Positions 53,874 through 62,483 are shown, counted from the stretch's first letter. The stretch is DNA of 64,000 bases from Odoribacteraceae bacterium (GCA_031276355.1 JAISNC010000028.1:1-64000); one strand, 5' to 3'. Notes: generated by a model from the sequence alone, not told the origin. Made by a program: numbers and translations.

Positions 53874-54839
53874 ATGAATGACGCGAAAAGATTGAATCAA
53901 GAGTTGTTGGAGGCGATAAAACAGTCCATCCCGGCCGACACGAACCTGGTGAAAGTGATAGAGGTCGCGCTGGGGATCGGGAAAGAGGCTGTCTATCGCC
54001 GGATACGCGGGGACGTTCCCTTTACTTTTGACGAGGTGGTGGCCCTCACGTTGAAGTTCGGCATGTCGCTCGACCGCTTTTTGGGGATACAGTACCAGGA
54101 GTCCGTGATTTATGACTTGAACCAGATATCACCCGCCCAACCGATGGAGGATTACTATAACATGCTGTCGGTGGAGGTGGAGATGTTCAAGGAGTTTAAC
54201 AGGAAGCCGGAAGCGAAGGTCTACATGGCCTATAACATGCTCCCCTTCCCCTTCTTTTACTCGCTGGAATACTTGTGGAAATTTGATATCTACCAGTTAT
54301 TGCACCAGATGGAGCAAGAAAAACGGATAGAAAATTTCTCGCGCGTGCTCTTCCCCGAATCCCTGCTCAAGAAACGCGACGAGTTGTTCGAGGCGTATCA
54401 AAACATCCCGTGGAGTTGCTATATCTTGGATCGCAGGATCTTTACCTCGTTGTTGAGGGAGATAAATTACATCTACAAGTTGGGGTTGATCTCGAAGGAG
54501 GAGATCGGTCGCCTTAAAAAGGAGCTTTACCAGTTGTTCGACACGATCGAATCGACCGCGACGACGGGCAAGTTTCACGGGCGTAGCTCGATGGTTCTCT
54601 ATCTCGCCAACCTCGACCTGGAGGGGGCATATTGTTGCTACGAGTGCCCGGAATTGAATTTCACTCACCTGCGCGCCTATCGCCTGGGAATGTTGAACTC
54701 CTCTACCCCGGAGATCTTCACGGCGCAACGGAACTACATCGAGTCGTTGAAGCGCTTCTCCACGCTTATCACGAAGAGCGGCGAGATGGAACGGAATATC
54801 TTCCTGCAAGAGCAACGGGCGCTGGTGGACGCGTTGTGA
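53874..54839 (+). CDS. HTH-like regulator, second of a tandem pair
   Basis: A 321-residue paralogue of the preceding gene. The HTH-like part is EVALGIGKEAVYRRIRGDVPFTFDEVVALTLKFGMSLDRFLG, nearly aligned residue for residue with its neighbour. The C-terminal domain also matches: RNYIESLKRFSTLITKSGEMERNIFLQEQRALVDA versus SDWIESLKRYATLITQSGEIQRADYMEKQRECI. The track start at 53844 overlaps the first gene; the ATG at 53874, 11 nt after the first stop, gives the matching N-terminus. The two have diverged enough to suggest an old duplication and perhaps a heterodimer. Confidence 0.72.
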   Translation: MNDAKRLNQELLEAIKQSIPADTNLVKVIEVALGIGKEAVYRRIRGDVPFTFDEVVALTLKFGMSLDRFLGIQYQESVIYDLNQISPAQPMEDYYNMLSVEVEMFKEFNRKPEAKVYMAYNMLPFPFFYSLEYLWKFDIYQLLHQMEQEKRIENFSRVLFPESLLKKRDELFEAYQNIPWSCYILDRRIFTSLLREINYIYKLGLISKEEIGRLKKELYQLFDTIESTATTGKFHGRSSMVLYLANLDLEGAYCCYECPELNFTHLRAYRLGMLNSSTPEIFTAQRNYIESLKRFSTLITKSGEMERNIFLQEQRALVDAL

Positions 54840-54904
54840 CGCGCTTCTCGCCCGGTCTGCCATGATTGCCTGTTTCCCGGTACATGGCTTTTCCCCCGTG
54901 ATAG

Positions 54905-56074
54905 TCAGTAGGTGAATTGCCCAAATTCACTGGTGATGGTCAACTTGTTCCGGTCGGCGGCACGACATTGCCCCACGATCCGGGCATCGATGTTGAACGC
55001 TTGCGCAATGGCGATGATCTCGTCGGCTATGCGACGGTTGACGTATAGCTCCATGCGATGTCCCATGTTAAACACCTTGTACATCTCTTCCCACGCGGTA
55101 CCCGATTGTTCCTGGATCAACCTGAACAGCGGGGGCACGGGGAAAAGGTTGTCTTTGACCACGTGTAGCCGGTCGACGAAATTCAGCACCTTGGTCTGGC
55201 CCCCCCCGGAGCAGTGGACCATCCCGTGTATCTCTTTCCGGAACTGTTCCAACACCCGCTTGATCACGGGGATATAGGTGCGCGTGGGCGAAAGTACTAA
55301 TTTCCCCGCGTCGATGCCCAGCCCGGCGATCGCCTCCGTCAACGCGAGCGTGCCGGTGTAAACTAACTCGTCGGGGATGGCGTTGTCGTAGCTTTCGGGG
55401 TACTTCAGGGCGAGGTAATGGGCGAAAACGTCGTGACGCGCGGAGGTGAGGCCGTTAGACCCCATGCCGCCGTTATACCCCTCCTCGTAAGAGGCTTGCC
55501 CGAAAGAGGCCAAGCCCACGATCACGTCGCCGGGCCGGATGCGATGGTTCGAGATCACGTCGGCGCGCCTCATCCGGCAGGTGACGGTGGAGTCGACGAT
55601 GATGGTGCGTACAAGGTCGCCCACGTCGGCCGTCTCTCCCCCGGTGGGGTAGATGTTCACGCCCAGCTTCCGGTACGAGTCGACAAGTTCTTCCGTCCCG
55701 TTGATGATGGCGGCGATCACCTCCCCGGGTATCCGGTGTTTGTTTCTCCCGATCGTGGAGGAGAGCAGGATGTTGTCCGTGGCACCGACGCAGATCAAGT
55801 CGTCGATATTCATGACCAGCGCGTCTTGCGCGATCCCTTTCCACACGGAGAGATCGCCCGTCTCTCGCCAGTAGAGGTAGGCGAGGGACGATTTGGTGCC
55901 CGCGCCGTCGGCATGCATGATGTTGCAATAGCTTTTTTTTCCGCCGAGGTAGTCGGGGACGATTTTGCAGAAGGCTTTCGGGAACAAACCCTTGTCGATG
56001 TTTTTGATGGCAGCGTGAACATCCTCCTTGGATGCCGAGACGCCTCTCCGGTTGTATCTTTCGTCTTTTCTCAT
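54905..56074 (-). CDS. purM: Phosphoribosylformylglycinamidine cyclo-ligase
   Basis: AIR synthase of purine biosynthesis, converting FGAM to AIR with ATP. It has 389 residues from MRKDERYNRRGVSASKEDVHAA, longer than E. coli PurM as is usual in Bacteroidota. HADGAGTKSSLAYLYW, ALVMNIDDLICVGATDN and GGETADVGDLVRT are the conserved PurM motifs. The track start at 56104 lies at the predicted transcription start (-7 box at 56102-56109), so the ATG at 56074 is preferred. It stands alone on the minus strand. Confidence 0.93.
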   Translation of the reverse strand: MRKDERYNRRGVSASKEDVHAAIKNIDKGLFPKAFCKIVPDYLGGKKSYCNIMHADGAGTKSSLAYLYWRETGDLSVWKGIAQDALVMNIDDLICVGATDNILLSSTIGRNKHRIPGEVIAAIINGTEELVDSYRKLGVNIYPTGGETADVGDLVRTIIVDSTVTCRMRRADVISNHRIRPGDVIVGLASFGQASYEEGYNGGMGSNGLTSARHDVFAHYLALKYPESYDNAIPDELVYTGTLALTEAIAGLGIDAGKLVLSPTRTYIPVIKRVLEQFRKEIHGMVHCSGGGQTKVLNFVDRLHVVKDNLFPVPPLFRLIQEQSGTAWEEMYKVFNMGHRMELYVNRRIADEIIAIAQAFNIDARIVGQCRAADRNKLTITSEFGQFTY

Positions 56075-56101
56075 AAAACGTGATGCGCGTGAATTTCGTG
56101 C

Positions 56102-56109
56102 CAAAGGTA
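56102..56109 (-). promoter_or_regulatory. Candidate -7 box of purM
   Basis: On the minus strand TACCTTTG matches TAnnTTTG, 28 nt before the purM ATG. The best upstream TTTG lies 26 bp away, within the edge of a dispersed element, so the -33 box is weak. Confidence 0.5.
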
Positions 56110-56125
56110 AGAAAAATAGCGAGAC

Positions 56126-56285
56126 GGGGTTGTCTCAAAAGCCGGTTTTCGGGCGCTGTTTCTCGTTTTTGAGCGTTACCGCGTGTCCCCTCCGGGACGC
56201 GGCACCCACGGGGGCATCATGCCGCTGCTTTCCATCCAAGTTGCGGAATGTTATTTCACGGGTACATGGTGCCAACGGGTCGCGC
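56126..56285. repeat. Dispersed element, copy D (partly related)
   Basis: It starts GGGGTTGTCTCAAAAGCCGGTTTTCG, shared in part with copies at 5345, 14041 and 62069, then carries the hairpin CGTGTCCC-ctcc-GGGACGCG near 56181-56201. The stretch separates purM from the truncated ORF after the methyltransferase gene. No coding sequence is supported here. Confidence 0.55.
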
Positions 56286-56288
56286 ACG

Positions 56289-56453
56289 TTATATCATCCC
56301 GCTGCTCGAGTTAAATTCGATCCGTTTTTTCCAGTCGATTTGTCCGGATTCACTGCAAAACTCGTCGATGAACTCCCTCGTGAATTTGTTAATCATGTTC
56401 ACGTACGATGCCATCGCTCCGTTGCTGGTGAAAGGTACCGATGTTCTCTTCAA
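56289..56453 (-). pseudogene. 54-codon ORF overlapping the methyltransferase stop, possible truncated restriction enzyme
   Basis: The ORF starts at TTG 56453, whose last bases overlap the methyltransferase TGA (TTGA). It reads KRTSVPFTSNGAMASYVNMI and then NKFTREFIDEFCSESGQIDW, ending at TAA 56289. It is too short for the ORF track. Its amino-acid composition is that of a real protein, and its coupling to the methyltransferase fits a restriction endonuclease start. It stops within 10 nt of the dispersed element, so truncation by that insertion or by rearrangement is likely. A start at ATG 56399 would give 36 residues. The function is inferred from context only. Confidence 0.45.
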
Positions 56454-57307
56454 CGTATCTCTATTTCATAGTTCACGTCCGGTTCAAATAAAATTAATTT
56501 CACGGGTTCGAGCCGACGCTTCACCATGTCATAATATTCGGGCGAGATCTCGATCCCGATGGAATGGCGATTCAGGCGCTGGGCCACGAAATTGGTCGTT
56601 CCCGATCCCATAAAGGGATCAAGCACGGTGTCGCCCTCCTTCGTGAAGAGCTTTATAAACCATTCGGGCAACTCTTCGGGAAACGCGGCACTATGGTTTT
56701 TATTGCCACATTCGGTTGCCAGGTGCAACACGTTCGTCGGGTACGCCTTCTCCCGCTCCAACCAGTGAGAGATGTTCTTCCCGAAGCCGCTCCCTACCTT
56801 CGAGTTATCCCGGGTCTTATCCGTCTCGCTTAAATGCTTCAATCGCCCTTTCGTCCAATCCCCCATGGGCACCATCACCTCCTCCTGGTACATGGAAAAA
56901 GCCTTCTGTTTATTAAACTGCAAGAGGCGTTCCCAGGCATCCCGGAAGCGATTAGGCCATTTCCCGGGGTAGCAATTTTTCTTGTGCCAGATAAACTCTT
57001 CCGTCCAGAGCCACCCCTGTTTCCGCATCTCTATGATCAGCTCCATCACGTAAGTGCTCCGCTCGCTATTAACTACTTTTTCCTTGATATTCAATATAAA
57101 AGTACCCGACGGGGAGAGCACCCGCAAGAGTTCTCGCGAAACGGGGAGAAACCACTCGACATATTTGTCGGGCGCGATCCCCCCGTACGTGTTCTTCCGC
57201 TGGTCGGCGTAAGGAGGTGACGTGAACACGAGATCGATCGAGTTGTCCGGAAGCTCCTTGAGCACTTCCCGGCAATCTCCTAACTTTACTGTCGTGTTGA
57301 TTTTCAT
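56450..57307 (-). CDS. DNA methyltransferase, DNA modification type
   Basis: SAM-dependent DNA methyltransferase of 285 residues, with motif order IV then I as in the beta class. The catalytic motif TSPPYADQR (about 30-38) has SPPY, typical of N4-cytosine and some N6-adenine enzymes. The SAM motif DPFMGSGTTNFVAQRL lies near 234-249. The region between (WHKKNCYPGKWPNRFRDAWERLLQF) is the target-recognition side. It is probably the modification half of a type II restriction system or an orphan. The restriction partner is not intact here; only a 54-codon ORF follows. The recognised site cannot be predicted. Confidence 0.88.
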   Translation of the reverse strand: MKINTTVKLGDCREVLKELPDNSIDLVFTSPPYADQRKNTYGGIAPDKYVEWFLPVSRELLRVLSPSGTFILNIKEKVVNSERSTYVMELIIEMRKQGWLWTEEFIWHKKNCYPGKWPNRFRDAWERLLQFNKQKAFSMYQEEVMVPMGDWTKGRLKHLSETDKTRDNSKVGSGFGKNISHWLEREKAYPTNVLHLATECGNKNHSAAFPEELPEWFIKLFTKEGDTVLDPFMGSGTTNFVAQRLNRHSIGIEISPEYYDMVKRRLEPVKLILFEPDVNYEIEIR

Positions 57308-57402
57308 GGGGCCTTTGTATTCTTACCCGCGAAGATAGAGAATTATTTTAATCCGCTCGCGACATCCTGACAATTCACGCGAGGGGTTCGATAGTATCTC
57401 CT

Positions 57403-58179
57403 TCAGAGAGAGAGCGAACAGGAAAGGCCACCGTGACGACCGTTGTAGAAAGGCGAGAGGGAGAGAGTTTTACCCTTTCTCGCGAGCAGTTCCTCGATGG
57501 CAGGAGAGAGCCAATAGGCCAGTTTAGTACTCAAGATGCCGAGGCCGGCACCGAAGGAGACATCGCCGACCCAGTGTTTGTTGTTGTAGACGCGGCAGGC
57601 CCCGGTGCAAGCGGCAATAGTGTAACCGGCAATGCCATACCAGATGGAAAGCTCCTTGTATTCCTGATGCAGGAACTCCGCGCCCATGAACGCCATCGCC
57701 GTGTGACCGGAAGGGAACGAGTTGCGAGCCGATTTATCGGGGCGTAACTCGCGCGTGGTATACTTGAGCGCGTTCACCGAGGCGGCCATGAAGAGAGCGG
57801 AGAGTCCCAGGATCACGCTACAGTCGCGGAAGTGGTGCCGTCCCCTGATACCGATCAGGTTGAGCGCGTAGACACTGCCGATAGGGAAGTACTGCGTCGC
57901 GTCATTCGCCTTGATCTTCGCGGGAGGGTGGAGGAGGATAGGGTGCCCGATCGCGTAGTTCAGTAAACGGACGCGAGAGGCCGCGAGCGCCTCGACGGTA
58001 CCGTAGGTCACGAGCACGGCCGGGAGGATAAGTTGCCGTACCGGGAAACCGGTCAGCACTCGCTTTGTATTATCCTCGCGCGGCGTTAGCAGCTCGCCAG
58101 CAACCGCACGGGGAGAGAGGATGACGAGGCATAAGCATAGCATAAAATGGATTAGCTGCTTGTTGTTAGGGTACATCAT
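57403..58179 (-). CDS. PAP2 family phosphatase
   Basis: Membrane-associated PAP2 (type 2 phosphatidic acid phosphatase) family, 258 residues from MMYPNNKQLIHFMLCLC, which begins a signal peptide. The three catalytic motifs are present: KYTTRELRP (KxxxxxxRP), SFPSGHTAMAF (PSGH) and CRVYNNKHWVGDV (RxxxxxHxxxD, with Cys rather than Ser before Arg). The track start at 58320 adds 47 residues with no signal peptide, so it is rejected. Likely substrates are lipid phosphates or undecaprenyl pyrophosphate in the periplasm. Confidence 0.85.
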   Translation of the reverse strand: MMYPNNKQLIHFMLCLCLVILSPRAVAGELLTPREDNTKRVLTGFPVRQLILPAVLVTYGTVEALAASRVRLLNYAIGHPILLHPPAKIKANDATQYFPIGSVYALNLIGIRGRHHFRDCSVILGLSALFMAASVNALKYTTRELRPDKSARNSFPSGHTAMAFMGAEFLHQEYKELSIWYGIAGYTIAACTGACRVYNNKHWVGDVSFGAGLGILSTKLAYWLSPAIEELLARKGKTLSLSPFYNGRHGGLSCSLSL

Positions 58180-58309
58180 GTTATCTGTTGTTGATTTCAC
58201 ACACGGCCGCGAATATACAATTTCGTCATCTCCCCGCGCGCATTGTCGAAGATTTTTCCGGTTTTTAGCCCGCGGCGGGCATTTCTCGACGAGGGAAAAA
58301 GAAAATGCG

Positions 58310-58317
58310 TATTTTTG
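58310..58317 (+). promoter_or_regulatory. -7 box of the TlpA-like gene
   Basis: TATTTTTG matches TAnnTTTG. It lies inside the first codons of the track ORF (58305), which shows that the real start must be downstream, at 58326 or 58335. The -33 partner is weak. Confidence 0.6.
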
Positions 58318-58334
58318 CAAGAAAAATGAATGCC

Positions 58335-58856
58335 ATGAGAAGATTAATGCTTTTAATCACCTGCGCGATGCTGGGAGGGAGCGCGATAGCGCAAGAAGAC
58401 CGGGGGTATATCGTCGAGGTCGGGGAGATGGCCCCGAACATCGACTTGATTTTCCCCGATGGGACAAAAACACGGTTACACGACCTGAAAGGAAACGTGA
58501 TCATGCTGCAATTCACGGCCAGCTGGTGTGGCGTTTGTCGCCAGGAGATGCCGTTTATCGAGCGGGAGATCTGGCTCAAGCACAAGAATAACCCGCGCTT
58601 TCGCTTGTATGGTATCGACCTGATGGAGTCGAAAGAGGTGACCGCCAAGTTTGCCGCCGACACCCGTGTCACCTACCCCCTGCTCTTGGACCCGGAGGGG
58701 AAAGCGTTCTATTCCGTGGCCGCCAAGGGGGCCGGAGTCACCCGTAACGTCATCATCGACGCGACGGGCAAGATCGTCTTTCTCTCCCGTCTCTTCGACA
58801 AAAAAGAGTTCGCCGAGATGGTGAACGTGATCAATAAACTCTTGCAAGGCGCGTGA
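58335..58856 (+). CDS. TlpA-like thiol-disulfide protein
   Basis: Exported thioredoxin-fold protein, 173 residues from MRRLMLLITCAMLGGSAIAQ, a clear signal peptide. The domain opens with VGEMAPNIDLIFPDG, typical of TlpA/ResA-like proteins. The active site is WCGVCRQEM (about residue 61), a CxxC with Gly-Val between the cysteines. VIIDATGKIVFLSRLFD near the end completes the fold. It probably reduces or oxidises periplasmic protein thiols. Unlike the thioredoxin at 38 kb it has no extra C-terminal domain. Confidence 0.87.
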   Translation: MRRLMLLITCAMLGGSAIAQEDRGYIVEVGEMAPNIDLIFPDGTKTRLHDLKGNVIMLQFTASWCGVCRQEMPFIEREIWLKHKNNPRFRLYGIDLMESKEVTAKFAADTRVTYPLLLDPEGKAFYSVAAKGAGVTRNVIIDATGKIVFLSRLFDKKEFAEMVNVINKLLQGA

Positions 58857-58881
58857 TTACCGGCGCGACAACATGAGCGAC

Positions 58882-60519
58882 CTATTGTTGAACGGCCATG
58901 TTTTCTATGGTCATGTTCTCCAATGCCTTCTGGAACGTCTCGTCCATCTGCAACAGGATCGGGTAAAAGCCGTCGTCGTCGATCACGTGGCGGGCGATGT
59001 AGGCCTTGACGCGGTTATCGAGCCACGCGCGGGAGGCCCGGATGTCGGCCTCGTCGCGTTTTAACCCCCGTTCCGCCGCGTAATTTGCCAGGTCGTTGAC
59101 CAGGTTATAGCGATTCAGGTAGGCGAGTATCTCGTCAACCTCTTTCATGCCGGAGAGACGCGCGCGGTGGTGATCCATGAAGTCGATCGTGAACTCGTAG
59201 AGGAAATTCGACCGCAGGATAGCGTTCAAGTAACGCGTGTTGCCGCTCGTGTCCACGGGGACGAAGATATCCGGCATGATCCCGCCGCCGCCGTAGACGG
59301 GACGACCGTCGAGGGTGTGGAACTTCAGCTTCTCGTCGAAGACGATGCTATCCTTTTCCGAGAACTCCCCGTGCAAGGCCCGCGTGTAGAGGTCGCTGTA
59401 ATACTTCTCCTTCCCCTCCTCGTACGATTTCTGTATGGAGCGCCCCGAGGGGATATAATAGCGTGCCACCGTCAGGCGCAGGGCCGAGCCGTCGGGCAGT
59501 AGCCGCTGCTCTTGCACCAGTCCCTTGCCGAAGGAGCGTCGCCCGATGACGAGGCCCCGGTCGTTGTCCTGGATGGCCCCCGCGAAGATCTCGCTGGCCG
59601 ACGCGCTGAACTCGTCAATGAGCACCGTCAGGCGGATATCCTGGAAGTGGCCCCGGCCCGTCGAGTGGTACTCCTTGCGGGGCGAGGCTTGTCCCTCCGT
59701 GTAGAGCATGAGACGGTTAGCATCGAGGAACTCGTTGATCATCTGGAGGGTGATGGGGAGCACGCCTCCCTCGTTGCCCCGCAGGTCGACGATCACCTTG
59801 CGCGCCCCGCGCGATGTCAATTTCGAGAGGGCCTGCGTGAACTCCGTGAGCGTGTTCATGTCGAAGGTGGAGACCTTCACGTATCCCGTCGTATCGTTGG
59901 GCATGAAAGCCACGTCCACGCTCTTCAACGGGATGCTGCCCCGCGTGATCTGCTTCACGAACGGCACCTCCCCGCCCCGGTGGACGGTCAGGTTCACTTT
60001 CGTCCCGATCTCCCCGCGCATCATGCTCATGATCTTGTCGGTATCCATCTTCTTGCCGGCCACGACGGTGTCATCCACCCGCGCGATCCGGTCGCCATCG
60101 CGGATGCCGGCCGCCTCGGAAGGCCCGCCCGGCACCACCTTGATCACCACCACCGTGTCCCTGTACTTGTAGAACTGTATACCGATTCCCCCGAAGTTCC
60201 CCAGGATGCTCTCTTGCGTGCGCTGCATGGCCTTGGCCGGGATATACACCGTGTGCGGGTCCAGCCCCTGGAGGAGGGCGGGGATGGCGACCTCCTCTTC
60301 CAGTTCGGTGATATTCACGCTATCCACGTAAGAGTGTTTGATCATCCCGAGGATATAGTCCAGCTTGCTCCCGTTGACGGGGAGGAAGTGGTGGCGGGCG
60401 GCCTGCCGCTGCCGGGTCACGGCGGGGGCGATCAGGATACCGAACACGACGGCCAACACCAACACGACGGGTGTCAACACGGCTCTTGAATTACTCTTGT
60501 TCATCTCGCTTGATTTCAT
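58882..60519 (-). CDS. S41 family C-terminal processing protease
   Basis: Periplasmic, membrane-anchored serine protease, 545 residues. It has one N-terminal membrane segment (AVLTPVVLVLAVVFGILIAPAV). The PDZ domain covers about 95-185 (VVPGGPSEAAGIRDGDRIARVDD). The catalytic serine is in DEFSASASEIFAGAIQD (about 309-315), and the lysine is in IGRRSFGKGLVQEQRLLPDGS. The C-terminal part is about 170 residues. The start overlaps the upstream deaminase gene by 29 nt, or by 14 if the ATG at 60504 is used. Confidence 0.93.
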   Translation of the reverse strand: MKSSEMNKSNSRAVLTPVVLVLAVVFGILIAPAVTRQRQAARHHFLPVNGSKLDYILGMIKHSYVDSVNITELEEEVAIPALLQGLDPHTVYIPAKAMQRTQESILGNFGGIGIQFYKYRDTVVVIKVVPGGPSEAAGIRDGDRIARVDDTVVAGKKMDTDKIMSMMRGEIGTKVNLTVHRGGEVPFVKQITRGSIPLKSVDVAFMPNDTTGYVKVSTFDMNTLTEFTQALSKLTSRGARKVIVDLRGNEGGVLPITLQMINEFLDANRLMLYTEGQASPRKEYHSTGRGHFQDIRLTVLIDEFSASASEIFAGAIQDNDRGLVIGRRSFGKGLVQEQRLLPDGSALRLTVARYYIPSGRSIQKSYEEGKEKYYSDLYTRALHGEFSEKDSIVFDEKLKFHTLDGRPVYGGGGIMPDIFVPVDTSGNTRYLNAILRSNFLYEFTIDFMDHHRARLSGMKEVDEILAYLNRYNLVNDLANYAAERGLKRDEADIRASRAWLDNRVKAYIARHVIDDDGFYPILLQMDETFQKALENMTIENMAVQQ

Positions 60520-60934
60520 TAATATCTATTAGTAATACCTCTATATGCGCTCTCCGCAGCAGTTCCACGCCGTCGATGCTGCGATAGTCCTCGGAGTAGA
60601 CCACGCGCTTGATGCCGGCCTGGATGATCAACTTGGCACACTCTATGCAGGGGGAGGCCGTCACGTAAAGCGTGGCTCCCTGGCTGCTGTTATTGGATTT
60701 CGCCACCTTCGTGATGGCGTTCGCCTCCGCGTGCAGGACGTGGGGCTTCGTTCGATTCTCCGCGTCCTCGCAAATGTTCTCGAAGCCGGCGGGCGTCCCG
60801 TTGTAGCCGTCCGAGATGATCGCCCCGTCACGCACGAGCAGCGCGCCCACCTGCCGGCGACGACAGTAGGAGTTCTCCGCCCAGATACGGGCCATCCGCA
60901 AGTAGCGTTCGTCTAAAAGTCGTTGCTTGGACAT
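60491..60934 (-). CDS. dCMP deaminase family protein
   Basis: Cytidine/deoxycytidylate deaminase fold, 147 residues. The zinc site has HAEANAITKV (His and catalytic Glu, about residue 69) and SPCIECAKLII (two Cys, about 93-98). The N-terminal RMARIWAENSYCRRRQVGALLV is typical of dCMP deaminases, which feed dUMP to thymidylate synthesis. ComEB-like proteins share these features, so the assignment to dCMP is from family resemblance. Confidence 0.9.
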   Translation of the reverse strand: MSKQRLLDERYLRMARIWAENSYCRRRQVGALLVRDGAIISDGYNGTPAGFENICEDAENRTKPHVLHAEANAITKVAKSNNSSQGATLYVTASPCIECAKLIIQAGIKRVVYSEDYRSIDGVELLRRAHIEVLLIDINEIKRDEQE

Positions 60935-60938
60935 GGCG

Positions 60939-61913
60939 TTATTTCTTTCGGCCCACCAGTTCGCGGATCACCTCCATGAAGGTCGCCCGGAACGCTTGTT
61001 TTACCTGGATCCGCTCGAGGGTCTCGAAACTTTTCTCGATATAATAGTCGATCTTCTGCCGGGCCACCCCGGCGATCCCCAACCGGTCATAGATCCGGGT
61101 CACGGCCGCGATCTTCTCCGCCGGCACGAACTCCTTCCTGGCGATCCATCCCAGCAACTCCTCGCGCGCGCTCCCCTCGGCCAACTCCAGGGCCTTGATC
61201 AGCATGTAGGTCTTTTTATTGGTCACGATGTCGCCCCCGATATTCTTCCCGAACTCCCGGACGTCCCCGTAGACATCAAGGTAATCGTCCTGCAGCTGGA
61301 AGGCTTGCCCGAGGTGACCGCCGAACTCGTAGAGGGTCATGTACTCGTTTTCCGGTGCCCCGGCGATCAGCGCCCCGTGGCGCAGGCTCCCGGCGATCAG
61401 CACGGAGGTTTTCAGGTAGATCATCTTCAGGTACTCCTCCTCGGTGACATCGTCGCGGCTCTCGAACTCCATGTCGTACTGTTGCCCGCGGCAGACATCC
61501 AGCGCCACCTGGTTGAAGCCGTCGATACCGCGCCGCAGGTACTTGTCATCGCAGTGCTCGATGCACTTGTAGGCCGTGACGGCCGCCGCGTCACCGCTCA
61601 GGATGGCGACGTTGCTATTCCATCTCTTGTGCACCGTCGGGCGCCCGCGGCGAAGGCTGGCATCGTCCATCACGTCGTCGTGGAGCAGGGTGTAGTTGTG
61701 GAAGATCTCGATCCCGATGGCCGGCTTCAGCGCCTTCTCCACGTCGTCGCGGTAGAGATTATAGGCCAACAACGCCAGCAGCGGGCGCAGGCGTTTTCCC
61801 CCGTCCTCCAGCATGTAGATGATCGGCTCGTAAAGCGAACGAGGCTCGCCAACGTACTCTTGCCGCTCCAGCTCCGCCTTGATCATCGCGCGCAGTTCTT
61901 CAATCGTGTGCAT
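60939..61913 (-). CDS. Polyprenyl diphosphate synthase
   Basis: Trans-prenyl transferase that builds isoprenoid chains, 324 residues from MHTIEELRAMIKAELERQEY. The track start at 61994 adds 27 hydrophobic residues and is rejected. Both aspartate-rich motifs are present: LLHDDVMDDASLRRGRPTVH (first DDxxD, about residue 84) and QLQDDYLDVYGD (second, about 200). The residues before the first motif, which set chain length, are FHNYTLLHDD. The product length (farnesyl, geranylgeranyl or longer) is not decided from sequence. It precedes the deaminase gene by 4 nt. Confidence 0.9.
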   Translation of the reverse strand: MHTIEELRAMIKAELERQEYVGEPRSLYEPIIYMLEDGGKRLRPLLALLAYNLYRDDVEKALKPAIGIEIFHNYTLLHDDVMDDASLRRGRPTVHKRWNSNVAILSGDAAAVTAYKCIEHCDDKYLRRGIDGFNQVALDVCRGQQYDMEFESRDDVTEEEYLKMIYLKTSVLIAGSLRHGALIAGAPENEYMTLYEFGGHLGQAFQLQDDYLDVYGDVREFGKNIGGDIVTNKKTYMLIKALELAEGSAREELLGWIARKEFVPAEKIAAVTRIYDRLGIAGVARQKIDYYIEKSFETLERIQVKQAFRATFMEVIRELVGRKK

Positions 61914-62034
61914 GATGTATTTTTTAAATAAGCCGCTAAAGTAGAAAAAAACCTTGATATATGGAAAAGTGAAAACGATCGAGGCCGGGCACACTATTCA
62001 TTGACCGCGTACAACGCGTGTTGTATAACCACGC

Positions 62035-62046
62035 TATAACGTTATA
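62035..62046. other. 12-bp perfect palindrome TATAACGTTATA
   Basis: A perfect self-complementary 12-mer in the gene-free stretch between the polyprenyl synthase start and element C. It could be a dimeric regulator site, but has no second copy close by. Confidence 0.35.
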
Positions 62047-62068
62047 ATCACCCTATAGAAATTTCCCA

Positions 62069-62233
62069 GGGCTGTCTCGAAAGCCAGGGGTCCATCACGA
62101 GTACACAGATCGAAGCAATCCATTGATTTACTGTCACTCGGATCGCCTCCCGCTCGTTCCTGGCAGTGCGCGATGACGAAAACCGCAGGTTCGCAATGAC
62201 GTTCAGGTGTAGGGGCGAAAAATCTTTCGCCCC
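62069..62233. repeat. Dispersed palindromic element, copy C
   Basis: It opens GGGCTGTCTCGAAAGCC and contains CGAAGCAATCCATTGATTTA, CCGCTCGTTCCTGGCAG and CGATGACGAAAACCGCAG, the same order as copies at 39174 and 5345. It ends with the palindrome GGGGCGAAA-aatc-TTTCGCCCC (62212-62233), which is also found at 47886. The minus ORFs here (62034-62351 and 62048-62281) are by-products. Between 61914 and 62034 nothing else was seen. Confidence 0.7.
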
Positions 62234-62374
62234 CGCGTCGTTCTCGCTCTTCTCCGTCTCTTCCCGCATCAGAATTTCCATTTATAGTCATGATAAACAG
62301 CCGTGTGCCCGATAAAAGCGGGGGTGAATGAAAAAAAATAACTAAATTCACACATCTAATTAATTATATATTCA

Positions 62375-62382
62375 TATATTTG
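62375..62382 (+). promoter_or_regulatory. Candidate -7 box of the DUF4906-type gene
   Basis: TATATTTG matches TAnnTTTG, 101 nt before the ATG at 62484. The upstream partner is not clear. Confidence 0.4.
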
Positions 62383-62483
62383 TGTCGTCCAATCGCGTGT
62401 CGATGATTCGCAGGCAAGTGGCCTCGCGGCGGGGTGGCCGGTCGGGTCGTCGCGCGGGCCAGCGATAAATAAAACGATAAATT

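Noticed and set aside
56028-56613. Plus ORFs of 147 and 121 aa over the purM/methyltransferase gap
   Set aside because: They run across the repeat element and antisense to the methyltransferase, with no supporting motif.
56450-57307. Defence island
   Set aside because: Only an orphan methyltransferase with a fragment is present; neighbours are purM and PAP2, ordinary genes.
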